Shown here in pieces: positions 25,574-34,852 of a stretch of 64,000 bases of DNA. The notes beneath the pieces were generated by a model, which saw only the letters and a program-made list of their open reading frames with translations, was not told the DNA's origin and did not search any database. This stretch comes from Brevibacterium marinum (GTDB lineage Bacteria > Actinomycetota > Actinomycetes > Actinomycetales > Brevibacteriaceae): positions 186,001 through 250,000 of the forward strand of contig NZ_JAATJN010000001.1 of the NCBI RefSeq assembly GCF_011927955.1, in the 5' to 3' direction. Positions within the stretch are counted from its first letter, which is position 1; every line of letters starts with the position of its first letter. Position numbers and translations under genes: made by a program.

Positions 25574-27136
25574 GTGAACCGGGAGGTGGTCGCCGTGGAC
25601 ATGGCCACGGTGCTGTCGGTCTTGGCCGCCGAGGACTATACGATCGCCCGCGAAGTGCTGCAACGCGGCTTCGCTGTTCTGTTCTTCATCGCCTTCCTCA
25701 GCGCCTGGAACCAGTTCCCCGCCCTGCTGGGTGAGCATGGGCTGACCCCGGCACCACGATTCATCGCCGCAACCACCGCCGACCAGGCACCGAGCCTGTT
25801 CCGGTGGAAGCGCTTCACCTATTCGGACCGGCGGCTGCGCATCGTGTGCGGCATCGGCATGGTGACGGCCGCGACCGTCGTCGCCGGCATCCCCCAGGCC
25901 GGGCCCGCGTGGACGACGATCCCCGTGTTCTTGCTCATGTGGTGGCTCTACTTCTCGATCTCGAGCATCGGTCAGCGCTTCTACGGCTTCGGCTGGGAGT
26001 CGCTTCTGCTCGAGGCCGGCTTCCTCGTCGGGTTCTTAGGCTCCCACGAGGTGGCTCCCTCTCTGCTGATGATCGGCTTCCTCCGCTGGTTCGTCGTCCG
26101 CGTCGAATTCGGGGCGGGCATGATCAAGATGCGCGGGGACAGCTCCTGGCGGGATCTGACCGCCATGGACTACCACCATCAGACCCAGCCGATGCCGGGA
26201 CCCTTCAGCCGCCGAGCCCACCTCATGCCGGTGTGGTGGCATCGCGGGGAGACGCTGGGCAGCCACGTCGTCCAGCTCATCGCACCGTGGCTGCTCTTCC
26301 TGCCCCAGCCCATCGCCTCCTTTGCCGCCGCCGCGATCATCATCACGCAGTTGGCGCTCGTCGTCTCGGGCAACTACGCGTGGCTGAACTGGGCGACGAT
26401 CCTGCTCGCGTTCGCCGGGATCAGCGACTCCTTCTTCGCCTGGATCGTCGGCGGTCCGTGGCCCGGGTGGGGCCTGTCGGGTCTGCCCGGCGCCGAGGTG
26501 GCCGGCGCGTCTGCATCGACCGGCGCACTCGGTTCGTCGCAGGCTTTCCCCCTGTGGTGGGCGATCCTCGTCACCGCCTTCGTCGTCTGGCAGTGCGTGC
26601 TCAGCGTCCCCGCCCTGCGCAACCTCTTCTCGCCTGGTCAGCTGATGAACGCCGGCTTCAACCGGTGGGGCCTGGGCAACGCCTACGGTGCCTTCGGGTC
26701 GATGACCGAGTCCCGCGACGAGATCATCATCGAGGGCAGTCTCGACCCCGAGGCGACGATGGACTCGGGCGGCTGGAGGCCCTATGCGTTCAAGGGCAAA
26801 CCCGGTGACGTCGACCGCCGCTCCCCGATCGTCGCGCCCTATCACCTGCGCCTGGACTGGCTGATGTGGTTCGCGGCCCTCGGCGACTACCGGCAGGCCT
26901 GGTTCTACCGTCTCCTCGAGCGCATCGGCTCCGGGGATGAGCAGATCCGCACGCAGTTGGGCCCCGATCCCTTCGACGGGCGGGCCCCGGCGCTCATCCG
27001 CGTCCGGGTCTTCACCTACCGATACGCCACCGGGGAGGAACGGCGACAGGCACGAAGGGAAGGAGCGCCTCGGCCGTGGTGGGTGCGATCGAACCCCCGG
27101 ACCATGGTCGAGCCCACGGACCTGCGGGACCGGTGA
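25574..27136 (+). CDS. Lipase maturation factor family membrane protein
   Basis: This 520-residue protein starts at GTG 25574 after GGGAGG-like purines upstream. It has about seven hydrophobic segments and the conserved lipase-maturation-factor core: RFYGFGWESLLLEAGF, WRWFVVR-type FLRWFVVRVEFGAGMIK and MDYHHQTQPMPGP. The C-terminal soluble part carries WRPYAFKGKPGD and the PYHLRLDWLMWFAAL signature. Vertebrate LMF1 matures lipases in the ER; the role of bacterial members is unknown. It stands alone between a terminator and the convergent mntH gene. Confidence 0.82.
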   Translation: MNREVVAVDMATVLSVLAAEDYTIAREVLQRGFAVLFFIAFLSAWNQFPALLGEHGLTPAPRFIAATTADQAPSLFRWKRFTYSDRRLRIVCGIGMVTAATVVAGIPQAGPAWTTIPVFLLMWWLYFSISSIGQRFYGFGWESLLLEAGFLVGFLGSHEVAPSLLMIGFLRWFVVRVEFGAGMIKMRGDSSWRDLTAMDYHHQTQPMPGPFSRRAHLMPVWWHRGETLGSHVVQLIAPWLLFLPQPIASFAAAAIIITQLALVVSGNYAWLNWATILLAFAGISDSFFAWIVGGPWPGWGLSGLPGAEVAGASASTGALGSSQAFPLWWAILVTAFVVWQCVLSVPALRNLFSPGQLMNAGFNRWGLGNAYGAFGSMTESRDEIIIEGSLDPEATMDSGGWRPYAFKGKPGDVDRRSPIVAPYHLRLDWLMWFAALGDYRQAWFYRLLERIGSGDEQIRTQLGPDPFDGRAPALIRVRVFTYRYATGEERRQARREGAPRPWWVRSNPRTMVEPTDLRDR

Positions 27137-27196
27137 GGCTCGGCCGGTGCGACTGCGCACGGGCGTGCCGGACACATCCGCTCATGTACGACCGAC

Positions 27197-28576
27197 TCAG
27201 TCGATGCCCAGGGCCAGGAGCACGATGAGGACGACGTTGAGGACGATGATGAGGCTCGAGGCTGCGGTCGCGACGATCGTGATGATCCGTGAGTTCGCGT
27301 ACCGGCCCATCACCGTCCGGTTCATCGTCAGCCTGACCAGGGGAATCATCGCGAATGGGATGCCGAGGCTGAGCACGACCTGACTGAGCACGAGCGACCA
27401 GGTGGGGTCCGCGCCGATGCCCAGAACGATGAGCGCGGGGATCATCGTCACCGCGCGCTGCCATACGATCGGCACGTTGATGCGCAGCAGCCCCTGCATG
27501 ATCGAAGCGCCCGCATAGGAGCCTACTGCGCTCGAGGCCAGACCCGAGGCGAGCAGTCCGATGCCGAAGAACAGTCCCACCACCTCGCCGAGGTTGGCCG
27601 TCACGACCGCATGCGCGCCCTCGATCGTGTCGGTTCCCTCCTGACCGCGCAGCGAGGCGGCGGCCAGCAGCAGCATGGCGATATTCACCGAACCGGCGAT
27701 GACGAGGGAGGCCACGACGTCCCAGCGGCTGGCCCTGAGCAGCTGGGGAATCGTCGCCCGGGGGTTCTTGCCGTGCCGGTCGACCGACAGTGCCGAATGC
27801 AGGTAGATCGCATGCGGCATCACGGTGGCGCCGAGCATGCTCGCGGCGAGCACCACCGAGTTCGTGCCCTCCAGCCTGGGCATGATTCCACCTGCCGCTT
27901 GCCCCCAGTTCACATCACCGACGAACAAGCCTGCTAAAAAGCCGATGGCGATGATTGCCAGCAGGGCGATGATGACGGTTTCGAAGGGGCGCTGACCGCG
28001 GGTGGATTGGATCGAGAGCAGGAACAGGGACACGACGCCGACGATGATCCCGCCCAGCAGGAGCGGCAGGTCGAAGAGGATCTTCAGGGCGATGGCGCCG
28101 CCGATCACCTCGGCGAGGTCGGTGGCGATGGCGACGATCTCCGCCTGCGCCCAGTACGCCAGACGGGATCTGCGGCTGAGCCGCTCGCCGAGCAGACTCG
28201 GCAGGGACTGCCCGGAGACCAGACCGAGCTTCGAGGACAGGTACTGCACGAGGACGGCGATGAGGTTGGCCGCGACGAGGACCCACACGAGCAGATATCC
28301 GTACTCGGCGCCGGCGGTGAGGTTGGCCGCGACGTTGCCGGGATCGACGTATGCGATCGCGGCGACGAAGGCCGGGCCCAGGAGGAAGAGAGTCGAGACC
28401 TTCTTCGCGGGCCTGTCGTTCGACCGGTTCGAACCCGAACGGTTCGAGGTCGACCGTCCTGAGGTCGAGCGACTCGAGGTCGTTCGCGCACTGCTCCGCG
28501 ACTGGGCGCCAGGAGTCGCTGATGGGGTGGTCCCGGACGGTGTGGGGCTGCCGTTGCGCGATCGATCGACGTTCAT
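27197..28576 (-). CDS. mntH: Nramp-family divalent metal (Mn2+) transporter MntH
   Basis: The protein has 459 residues and eleven transmembrane helices. The substrate motif DPGNVAANLTAGAEYGY in TM1 and MPHAIYLHSA in TM6 are the canonical Nramp residues (Asp, Asn, Met). It imports Mn2+ with protons. The N-terminus is a 45-residue Ser/Arg/Thr-rich tract. ATG 28576 is preferred to ATG 28591 because a TTGCTC/TACGTT promoter would put the transcription start next to it (leaderless) and a palindrome covers the upstream ATG. It is divergent from a TetR gene. MntR and TetR are both candidate regulators. Confidence 0.88.
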   Translation of the reverse strand: MNVDRSRNGSPTPSGTTPSATPGAQSRSSARTTSSRSTSGRSTSNRSGSNRSNDRPAKKVSTLFLLGPAFVAAIAYVDPGNVAANLTAGAEYGYLLVWVLVAANLIAVLVQYLSSKLGLVSGQSLPSLLGERLSRRSRLAYWAQAEIVAIATDLAEVIGGAIALKILFDLPLLLGGIIVGVVSLFLLSIQSTRGQRPFETVIIALLAIIAIGFLAGLFVGDVNWGQAAGGIMPRLEGTNSVVLAASMLGATVMPHAIYLHSALSVDRHGKNPRATIPQLLRASRWDVVASLVIAGSVNIAMLLLAAASLRGQEGTDTIEGAHAVVTANLGEVVGLFFGIGLLASGLASSAVGSYAGASIMQGLLRINVPIVWQRAVTMIPALIVLGIGADPTWSLVLSQVVLSLGIPFAMIPLVRLTMNRTVMGRYANSRIITIVATAASSLIIVLNVVLIVLLALGID

Positions 28577-28577
28577 G

Positions 28578-28611
28578 AAGTTAACGTACATTAACTTTTG
28601 CTGGCGAGCAA
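28578..28611. promoter_or_regulatory. mntH promoter with 20-bp palindromic operator
   Basis: AAGTTAA (28578-28584) and TTAACTT (28591-28597) flank CGTACA, making a 20-bp near-perfect palindrome. On the minus strand a -35 TTGCTC (28611-28606) and -10 TACGTT (28588-28583) are 17 bp apart, so the operator overlaps the -10 box. It lies in the 77-bp gap between mntH and the divergent TetR gene. Repression by that TetR or by MntR is inferred. Confidence 0.62.
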
Positions 28612-28653
28612 GATCCTCTGGTAGCCGAAGATGGAAAGGCCTAAGATCCGACT

Positions 28654-29286
28654 ATGCCCACTGAACAAGTTCACTCACGGACCGATCGCCGGTTGAGAAC
28701 CGAGGAGAGGATCATCTCCGCCGCCGCTGATCTGTTCCTCGAGCTCGGCTACCGGGCCACGACCATCAGGGGCATTGCCGAGCGCGCCGAGGTGTCCGTG
28801 GGCAGAGTGATGTCTGCCGGCGACAAGGACGTCCTCCTCGTCCGCTGCTACGACCGGTGGATCGGACAGCTCCAGTCCGGGACCTACGTCCTGCCGGCAC
28901 GGACGCGTGCCGCAACCGGGGCACACAGCGGAGCGGGCGCCGCCTCGGCGGTGCAGAAGCATCTGCTGGAGATCTTCCTGCCCTTCCTCGAGTTCTTCGC
29001 CTCGCACGAGGACCTGTCCAGGGACTATGCGGCCGCGCTGATGCGCGCGGTCGGCAAGCCCCAGGTGTTCGAGAGCCTGGCGACCGACCTGCAGGACCAG
29101 CTGTCCTCGAGCCTGGCCTCGATCGGGATCAGTCGGGCATATGCACAGGCCAGCGCCGCGGCACTCTACGACTCCTATCTGGGCATCCTGTTCCGATGGG
29201 CGGCCAGCGACATGGGCCTCGAAGAGGCGACCGAGGCACTGTCGAGCAGCATCGCATTCCACACTCAACTGAGGAGACCCCTATGA
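28654..29286 (+). CDS. TetR-family transcriptional regulator
   Basis: This 210-residue protein has a TetR N-terminal helix-turn-helix at about residues 12-58 (RTEERIISAAADLFLELGYRATTIRGIAERAEVSVG, in pieces) and a variable all-helical C-terminal ligand domain. TAAGAT (28642-28647) lies 6 bp before ATG 28654, so the message is probably leaderless. Its stop overlaps the DoxX start (ATGA). It is divergent from mntH and could regulate mntH or its own operon through the palindrome at 28578-28597. Confidence 0.86.
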   Translation: MPTEQVHSRTDRRLRTEERIISAAADLFLELGYRATTIRGIAERAEVSVGRVMSAGDKDVLLVRCYDRWIGQLQSGTYVLPARTRAATGAHSGAGAASAVQKHLLEIFLPFLEFFASHEDLSRDYAAALMRAVGKPQVFESLATDLQDQLSSSLASIGISRAYAQASAAALYDSYLGILFRWAASDMGLEEATEALSSSIAFHTQLRRPL

Positions 29287-29642
29287 CACTGCTCCCCGAA
29301 CCGTGGTGGCCGGTGGCGGTGATGGCCCTCATCGTCCTCGTCGACGGCGTCCTGACCTTCACGCCACCGAAGTTCATTGCCGTCTGCCTCGACGGGGTCG
29401 GACTCCCTCGCGACTGGTGGTGGGTGCTCGCTGTCGTGAAGTTCCTTGCTGCGATCGGCCTCGTCGCCGGCTTCTGGGTTCCCGGGGTCGGGCTGGCCGC
29501 GGTCATCGGACTCATCGCCTACTTCCTCACTGCCGCCATCGCACATCTTCGTGCGGGCTACGTCGGCCGCGACTTCTGGCTCAACTGCCTGGGGATGCTC
29601 GCACTCAATATCCTCATCCTCGTCTTCTGCTTCCTCGTCTGA
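29283..29642 (+). CDS. DoxX-like small membrane protein
   Basis: This 119-residue protein has four hydrophobic helices and the DoxX/DoxD-like layout (PPKFIAVCLDGVGLPRDWWW loop, then FLAAIGLVAGFWVPGVG). It is translationally coupled to the upstream TetR gene by an ATGA overlap, so it is probably the TetR target. DoxX proteins are linked to oxidative-stress and redox membrane complexes, but for this subgroup the role is unknown. Confidence 0.75.
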   Translation: MTLLPEPWWPVAVMALIVLVDGVLTFTPPKFIAVCLDGVGLPRDWWWVLAVVKFLAAIGLVAGFWVPGVGLAAVIGLIAYFLTAAIAHLRAGYVGRDFWLNCLGMLALNILILVFCFLV

Positions 29643-29739
29643 ACCTGTCGCAGGGAGGCCTTCGCAGCGGGGCCGTCGCAGCGCTTGCCTTCGCGCTCGA
29701 CAGACTCAATAGTGGGGATATGGTCGAAGAACGGCGATT

Positions 29740-30651
29740 TTGCGACCATTACCGCACTATGACGCGCGGCACGACGAAGGAGTTGGCACCGTCGCCGAAT
29801 CTGCAGAGGACCGATACGCACGCTGGACATGGATCCACGAGAGCGCGGTCATGACCGGGTGGGACTTCGCCGCGCTCGGCACCAGGCTCGTGGCCGACGA
29901 TCCGCCATGGGACTTCGAGACGACCTGCGCCGAGGCGATGGCCGCTTCGACCGCGTGCCTGGACATGGGCACCGGTGGCGGCGAGCGCCTCAGCGACCTC
30001 GTCCGTCGCGTCGATTCGGCCCGGCGTGTGGGCACCGGCGCCGGTAGCGCAGCGGCCGGTAGCGCAGGCGTCGGTGGCGCAGGAGCCGGTAGCGCAGCGG
30101 CCGGTGGCGCAGGGCGAAAACGCACGGTCCATGCCAGCGAGGGGTGGCGACCGAACCTGGACTTGGCCACCTCGGCGCTGGAGGAATACGGGATCGACGT
30201 CCGCGAATACGACAGCGAGACCGGCGAAGCCATGCCCTGGACCGATGGCTTCTTCGATCTCGTGATGAACCGTCATGAGAGCTACGATCCGGCCGAGCTC
30301 GCCCGCGTGCTGATACCGAATGGCCGCTTCCTCACCCAACAGGTCGACGGCACGGAGGCCGGTGAGTTCAGACAGTGGTTCCGCGGCGAGCCACAGACCC
30401 CGGACATTCGACTCGAACCGTGCATCGACGCGCTCGAGTCACAGGGTTTCACCATCGCCGGTGCCGATGAGTGGATCGGAACCATGGAGTTCGCCGACGT
30501 CGAGGCGGTCATCGAGTACCTCGCCTACATCCCCTGGGATGTCCCCGACTTCACCGTGGCCGACAATCTGGACACCCTCGATCTGCTGTGGGAATGCAAC
30601 TCCCCCATCTCGGTCACCCAGAAGCGGTTCTTCATCGCCGCCGAACTCTGA
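29740..30651 (+). CDS. SAM-dependent methyltransferase with Gly/Ala repeat insertion
   Basis: The protein has about 303 residues. Motif I is LDMGTGGGERLSDL, and a later strand reads FDLVMNRHESYDPAEL. Between them (about residues 97-126) lies a Gly/Ala/Ser-rich insert encoded by tandem GGTAGCGCAGCGGCC-type units (30043-30117). This insert would sit on a surface loop after the first beta strand. TTG 29740 is the only in-frame start upstream of the conserved WDF motif; the start is uncertain. The substrate is unknown. Confidence 0.72.
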   Translation: MRPLPHYDARHDEGVGTVAESAEDRYARWTWIHESAVMTGWDFAALGTRLVADDPPWDFETTCAEAMAASTACLDMGTGGGERLSDLVRRVDSARRVGTGAGSAAAGSAGVGGAGAGSAAAGGAGRKRTVHASEGWRPNLDLATSALEEYGIDVREYDSETGEAMPWTDGFFDLVMNRHESYDPAELARVLIPNGRFLTQQVDGTEAGEFRQWFRGEPQTPDIRLEPCIDALESQGFTIAGADEWIGTMEFADVEAVIEYLAYIPWDVPDFTVADNLDTLDLLWECNSPISVTQKRFFIAAEL

Positions 30652-30727
30652 GTGTCAGGTTTTCCCGACCCAGCGGACAGGGAAGCCGCATGGGCGGACC
30701 GGGGTCGGCGTGGATAGTGTCGAAGAC

Positions 30728-31309
30728 ATGACCTCCCCCGACTTCATGTATCCCCAGCCCACCGACGACGAGCTGGCCGCTCAGCAGCCGCGCACCCCCG
30801 CGCTGGGTGGCGGTGCGGCCGGTGCAGTTTCGCTTCCCGGCACGGGGCGCTCTGGGGCCTCGACGGCCCCAGGGGCTTCGGCAGCCTCGGGGGCCGCGCG
30901 AGCCTCGATCGCGGCCGACTCGGGAACCTCGGCCGCGTCGGCTGCGGAGGCCTCGATCGTGGAGGAGAACCGCCAGCGCCTCGGCAAGGCAGCCTTGGTC
31001 GTGGCCATCGTCGCGGCCGGTCTGTCCCTCATCTCCTCGATCATCCTCGGGGCCACCATCGGGCCGATGCAAGCTTCATCCGGCTACCATTTCACCGATA
31101 CTCCCGGCTGGTATCAGAACCTGGCGTTCGTGCTGTTCGGCCTCCAGGCCCTGGGTGCGGCTCTCGGCATCACCGGCCTCGTCATGGGCATCGTCTCTGC
31201 GGTCACCGGTCGCAGCAGAACCCAGGGCATCGTCGCGATGACCATCACGATCCTGGCCCCGTTCGTCTCCTTCGCAGTGTTCATGGTCCTCAGCTTCACC
31301 AGCGCGTGA
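30728..31309 (+). CDS. Hypothetical membrane protein with Ala/Ser-rich N-terminus
   Basis: The protein has 193 residues from ATG 30728. It has a polar N-terminal region (residues 1-82) with long Ala/Ser/Gly runs, then three hydrophobic helices (about 90-112, 128-152, 164-190). The layout resembles DUF4190-type or similar small actinobacterial membrane proteins, but I do not recognise a family. It is preceded by a 76-bp gap from the methyltransferase. Confidence 0.6.
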   Translation: MTSPDFMYPQPTDDELAAQQPRTPALGGGAAGAVSLPGTGRSGASTAPGASAASGAARASIAADSGTSAASAAEASIVEENRQRLGKAALVVAIVAAGLSLISSIILGATIGPMQASSGYHFTDTPGWYQNLAFVLFGLQALGAALGITGLVMGIVSAVTGRSRTQGIVAMTITILAPFVSFAVFMVLSFTSA

Positions 31310-31355
31310 GGCTGCGCCGCCTTCGGTGCCCATCGTCCGTCATCCAGACGGCCTC

Positions 31356-31400
31356 TTGACATGCTCAGAGCTTCCGTGCAGGATTGAACAAATCGATTTG
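31356..31400 (+). promoter_or_regulatory. Permease promoter with LacI-type operator
   Basis: TTGACA (31356-31361) and CAGGAT (31379-31384) are 17 bp apart. The palindrome CAAATCGATTTG at 31389-31400 lies immediately downstream, covering the start point. The same palindrome recurs at 36431-36444 before the amidohydrolase operon. A central CG within AAA-TCGA-TTT is typical of LacI-family sites, and a LacI gene lies between the two. Confidence 0.72.
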
Positions 31401-31451
31401 GCTACTGATGTGACAAGGGCTGAACATGACGCGCTTCGAAGGAGAGGCCCA

Positions 31452-32840
31452 ATGACTGCACCGTCCGAGGCAACCGAAGGCACCCACCCCGTCGACCAGC
31501 TGCGCCCGATGCATCGGCTCATCCCCTTCGCGATCCAGCACGTCCTGGTCATGGTGGCCACACCGATCTCCTCGGTGTTTCTCATCGCCACCGCACTGGA
31601 CCTGTCGGAGGACACCACCTCGGCGATTCTGTCGGCGGTCTTCGTATTCTCCGGACTCGGCTCGATCCTGCAGTCGGTCGGCGTGTGGAAGGTCGGCGTC
31701 CGGCTGCCCTTCGTGATGCTGCCCGGGGGCGCAGCGACCATCCTCTTCATCACGATCGGGCAGGGCACGGACGTCGAGACCGCTGTGGGCGCGGTGCTTC
31801 TGACAGGCGTCTTCTACATTCTCGCGGTGACCCTCTTCGTCAAACTGCTCAAATTCTTCCCGCCGCTTGTCATCGGCATCATGGTGATCGTCATCGGGGT
31901 CAACCTCGTGCAGGTGACGGGAAAGCTCATCGTCGGTGAGGCTGACTCCGAGGGCTTCGGGGATCCGCAGAATCTGCTCCTCGGTCTCATCACCATTGCC
32001 ATCACAGTGCTGAGCTTCCGCTTCCTACGCGGTATGTTCGGCAAGCTCTCGATCGCGATCGGACTCGTCGGCGGCACCATTGTCGGAGCCTTCATGGGTG
32101 CGACGGATTTCTCCGCACAGGCCGCAGGCCCGCTGCTCGCGGCCCCGTCGCTCTTTCCCTTCGGAGCCCCGAAGTTCGATCTCATCGCTGCGATTCCGAT
32201 GCTGCTGTGGGCGCTGGCCTCCATGGCTGAGGCGACAGGGCAGACGATCATCAACGGTGAGATCGTCGACAAGAAGGTCGATCCGAGCAAGGACGTACCC
32301 AAACTCATCCGAGCCGATGGCATCGTGACCATCGTCGGTGGACTCTTCGGCACGCCCGCCATGGTCACCAGTGGAGAGAACGTCGGAATCGTGCGTGCCT
32401 CCGGCGTCCGCAGCCGGTTCGTCACCGCGTTCGCGGGCATCTTGCTCATCATCATCGGCGTCAGCCCCTTGGCACGAATCCTCAACGGCATCCCCTCCGC
32501 GGTCGTCGGCGGCACGGCGGTCGTGGTGTTCGCGATCATCGCAGTCCTCGGCGTGCAGATGCTCGCCCGTGTGGACTTCAACCAGACGGGCAACCTCATC
32601 ACAGCGACGGTCGGCCTGGCAGCGGGTCTGCTGCCCGTGCTCATTCCTGGCATGTACACGCAGCTGTCACCCAATGCGGCTTCGCTGTTGGGCAGCGGAG
32701 TGGCGATGGCCGCCTTCGTGTCAGTTCTGCTCAATCTGCTCTTCCACCACACTGGCCGGAGGAATCGGCACCCGAAGAGCAGAACCCCGATCGACGATCC
32801 CAGTGAGTTGGATCAGCGCGCGGGTGACTACCGGATCTGA
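31452..32840 (+). CDS. NCS2-family nucleobase permease (uracil/xanthine-type)
   Basis: The protein has 462 residues from ATG 31452, which follows GGAGAGG. It has 12-14 transmembrane segments. The NCS2 signature is present as GENVGIVRASGVRSR (about residue 300), and TM8 contains the acidic site ALASMAEATGQT. It is a proton-coupled importer of a purine, pyrimidine or similar ring compound. The shared LacI-type operator with the amidohydrolase gene suggests that it takes up that enzyme's substrate. The open frame extends upstream through the promoter, so the long start is rejected. Confidence 0.87.
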   Translation: MTAPSEATEGTHPVDQLRPMHRLIPFAIQHVLVMVATPISSVFLIATALDLSEDTTSAILSAVFVFSGLGSILQSVGVWKVGVRLPFVMLPGGAATILFITIGQGTDVETAVGAVLLTGVFYILAVTLFVKLLKFFPPLVIGIMVIVIGVNLVQVTGKLIVGEADSEGFGDPQNLLLGLITIAITVLSFRFLRGMFGKLSIAIGLVGGTIVGAFMGATDFSAQAAGPLLAAPSLFPFGAPKFDLIAAIPMLLWALASMAEATGQTIINGEIVDKKVDPSKDVPKLIRADGIVTIVGGLFGTPAMVTSGENVGIVRASGVRSRFVTAFAGILLIIIGVSPLARILNGIPSAVVGGTAVVVFAIIAVLGVQMLARVDFNQTGNLITATVGLAAGLLPVLIPGMYTQLSPNAASLLGSGVAMAAFVSVLLNLLFHHTGRRNRHPKSRTPIDDPSELDQRAGDYRI

Positions 32841-32875
32841 GTCGGTTCGCGAGGCTGCTTCGGCGTGTGGCTTTC

Positions 32876-32952
32876 GGGCCGCCGTGGTTCAGGCGGTTGC
32901 GATGAGGGCCGCCGTGGTTCAGCTTGCCGCTTTCGGGCGCCGTGGTTCAGGC
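32876..32952. repeat. Three direct repeats of GGGCCGCCGTGGTTCAG
   Basis: Near-identical copies start at 32876, about 32907 and about 32935, the third with one base lost (GGGCGCCGTGGTTCAG). They fill the short gap between the convergent permease and LacI genes. Function is unknown. Confidence 0.6.
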
Positions 32953-32954
32953 AG

Positions 32955-34004
32955 TCAGGCGGAGCCCTGCCCGATGGCAGGCTGCTTCGCGGGTCCGGCG
33001 GTGGACTCCCGGACGACGAGAGTCGGCGCGAACTCTGACGCCGCATCGCTCGGATGCGATGACCCGTCAAGGATCGTCACGAGTCGATCGACGGCTTGGC
33101 CCGAGATCTCATCCAACCCCAGATGCACGGCCGTCAACGGCGGGGAGCTGGTGCGAGCACGCAATCCGTCGTACCTCGTGGCAATGAGCAGATCGAGGCC
33201 GATGGTCCGTCCTGCTTGCACTCCGGCCCGCACGGCCCCCGAGGCGAAGGTGTCGATCGGAATGAACAGGGCATCGACGTCCGGGTGTGCGGCCAGGATC
33301 GACTCAGATGCACGGAAACCGGCATCTTCTCCCTCACTTTCATCCGCTTCGGCGATGATCGGGGCGAAGCTCTCGCGTTCGGCGGCTGCCAGGTAAGCGG
33401 CCCGGGCGGCCGCCTGAGATCCGCGCACACTGGCACCCGCGACGAGCGCCGGCTGCTTCGCCCCACTGTCGAGCAGATGACCGACGAGGAGTTCAGCGGT
33501 TGCCGCGTGATGGAGGTCCACACTCCGCTCACCGGCGGGCCCGTCGATGGTGACGAACGGAATGCCGCGATCGCTCAGCGCTGCGGCGATGGGGTCGTCG
33601 GCAGTGGGTTCGAGGACGATGGCACCATCGATGTCGAGGCGGTCGACCGGGTTGATGTCACCTTCTGGCGGGGCGAGGACGAAGACGTAGCCCTTGAGCA
33701 GTGCGGTCCGCGCGCACCCCATCGCCAGCTCGGTGAAGAATCCCAGCTGCGAGGGACCGGCCGAGACGGCGGAGGGCATCGACGACAGCAGGGCGAGTGC
33801 CTGGGAGCGGCCGGACCGCAGCCCCTGGGCGCGGACGCTGGGGCGATAGTTGAGGCGGGTCGCCACGCTCTTGACCTTGTCCCGGGTTGCCGAGTTGACC
33901 TTGCCCAGCCCGTTGAGCGCATGAGAGACAGTCGTGCGCGAGACTCCGGCTTCACGTGCCACATCGGCGATCGTGGCCCGGCTCGGGCGCTCTGATTCTC
34001 CCAT
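32955..34004 (-). CDS. LacI-family transcriptional regulator
   Basis: This 349-residue protein has the LacI helix-turn-helix at residues 10-30 (TIADVAREAGVSRTTVSHAL), a hinge helix near RPSVRAQGLRSGRS and a periplasmic-binding-protein-like effector domain. It sits between two transcription units that share the AAATCGATTT palindrome, and it is their likely repressor. The inducer may be the permease substrate. No copy of the operator is visible at its own promoter. Confidence 0.88.
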   Translation of the reverse strand: MGESERPSRATIADVAREAGVSRTTVSHALNGLGKVNSATRDKVKSVATRLNYRPSVRAQGLRSGRSQALALLSSMPSAVSAGPSQLGFFTELAMGCARTALLKGYVFVLAPPEGDINPVDRLDIDGAIVLEPTADDPIAAALSDRGIPFVTIDGPAGERSVDLHHAATAELLVGHLLDSGAKQPALVAGASVRGSQAAARAAYLAAAERESFAPIIAEADESEGEDAGFRASESILAAHPDVDALFIPIDTFASGAVRAGVQAGRTIGLDLLIATRYDGLRARTSSPPLTAVHLGLDEISGQAVDRLVTILDGSSHPSDAASEFAPTLVVRESTAGPAKQPAIGQGSA

Positions 34005-34141
34005 GGCCTCAGACTACTGGACGATCACGCCGAATAACGGGGTGACGTTCGAGGCACGCACGCGCGCATGCGTTTCTCGGCACTCAACCCGTTTATCGGT
34101 GGCTGGCGCTGGCGCCATCCCCACGCCCCGTCACCTCTTGA

Positions 34142-34852
34142 TCACGCTTGGACGATGACGATGGCTCCGGAGATGATCGCGAAACCCAGGACGATGTAGC
34201 GCAGGACCGGACCGTCGAGTCGGTGATGGACGAACTTGCTGAGGAACGACCCGATGGCCAGGAAGGGCAGCATGGCCGCGGTGAACAGCAAAGTCGGCCC
34301 GCTCACCTGACCGCTGATGGCGAGGACGACGAGGGAGATGACCTCACCCACGAGGAAGCACACCGCCACTGTCGACCGCAGTTCCGGGCCGGGACTGTGC
34401 TGGTAGGCCAGGGCGTAGGGCGGACCGCCGATTCCCGTCGAAGTCTCCGTGACACCGGTGATGAGGCCGACGAGTCCGAGCACGGGGCGATTCGGGGTGA
34501 ACTTCGGGGCCAGCAGTGCGACGACGGCGGCGACCAGAGTCGACCACCCGATGAGCAGGGCGAGCTGGTGGAGGTTGACGATGACGAGGATCCAGAGGCC
34601 GAGGAAGGTGCCGGCGAAGCGTCCCACGCTGATCCACTTCACCCCGTGCCAGTGGATGTCGCTTCGCTCCCGGGCCGCGACATAGAAGTTCAGCGGGATC
34701 ATCAGGACCAGCAGCATCACCGGGATGAGGCTCGGGTCGATGAAGCTGACGACGGGGGCGGTGATCATCGCGAAGCCCATGCCGGTCGAGCCCTGCACGA
34801 AGGCGGAGAGCAGGACGGTGATCGCGACGATGCTGAAGGCGAGGATCGTCAT
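34142..34852 (-). CDS. TauE/SafE-family membrane transporter
   Basis: This 236-residue protein has about eight hydrophobic helices in two repeats, each with the family's glycine/proline pattern (VQGSTGMGFAMITAPVVSFI and TGVTETSTGIGGPPYALAY). TauE/SafE proteins export or import organic anions such as sulfonates, sulfite or carboxylates. The start ATG 34852 overlaps the amidohydrolase stop by one base, so the two form an operon under the palindrome at 36431-36444. It may export a product of the pathway. Confidence 0.82.
   Translation of the reverse strand: MTILAFSIVAITVLLSAFVQGSTGMGFAMITAPVVSFIDPSLIPVMLLVLMIPLNFYVAARERSDIHWHGVKWISVGRFAGTFLGLWILVIVNLHQLALLIGWSTLVAAVVALLAPKFTPNRPVLGLVGLITGVTETSTGIGGPPYALAYQHSPGPELRSTVAVCFLVGEVISLVVLAISGQVSGPTLLFTAAMLPFLAIGSFLSKFVHHRLDGPVLRYIVLGFAIISGAIVIVQA

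Noticed and set aside
28577..28591. ATG 28591 as the mntH start
   Set aside because: It lies inside the palindrome and -10 box, so the start five codons downstream fits a leaderless transcript better.
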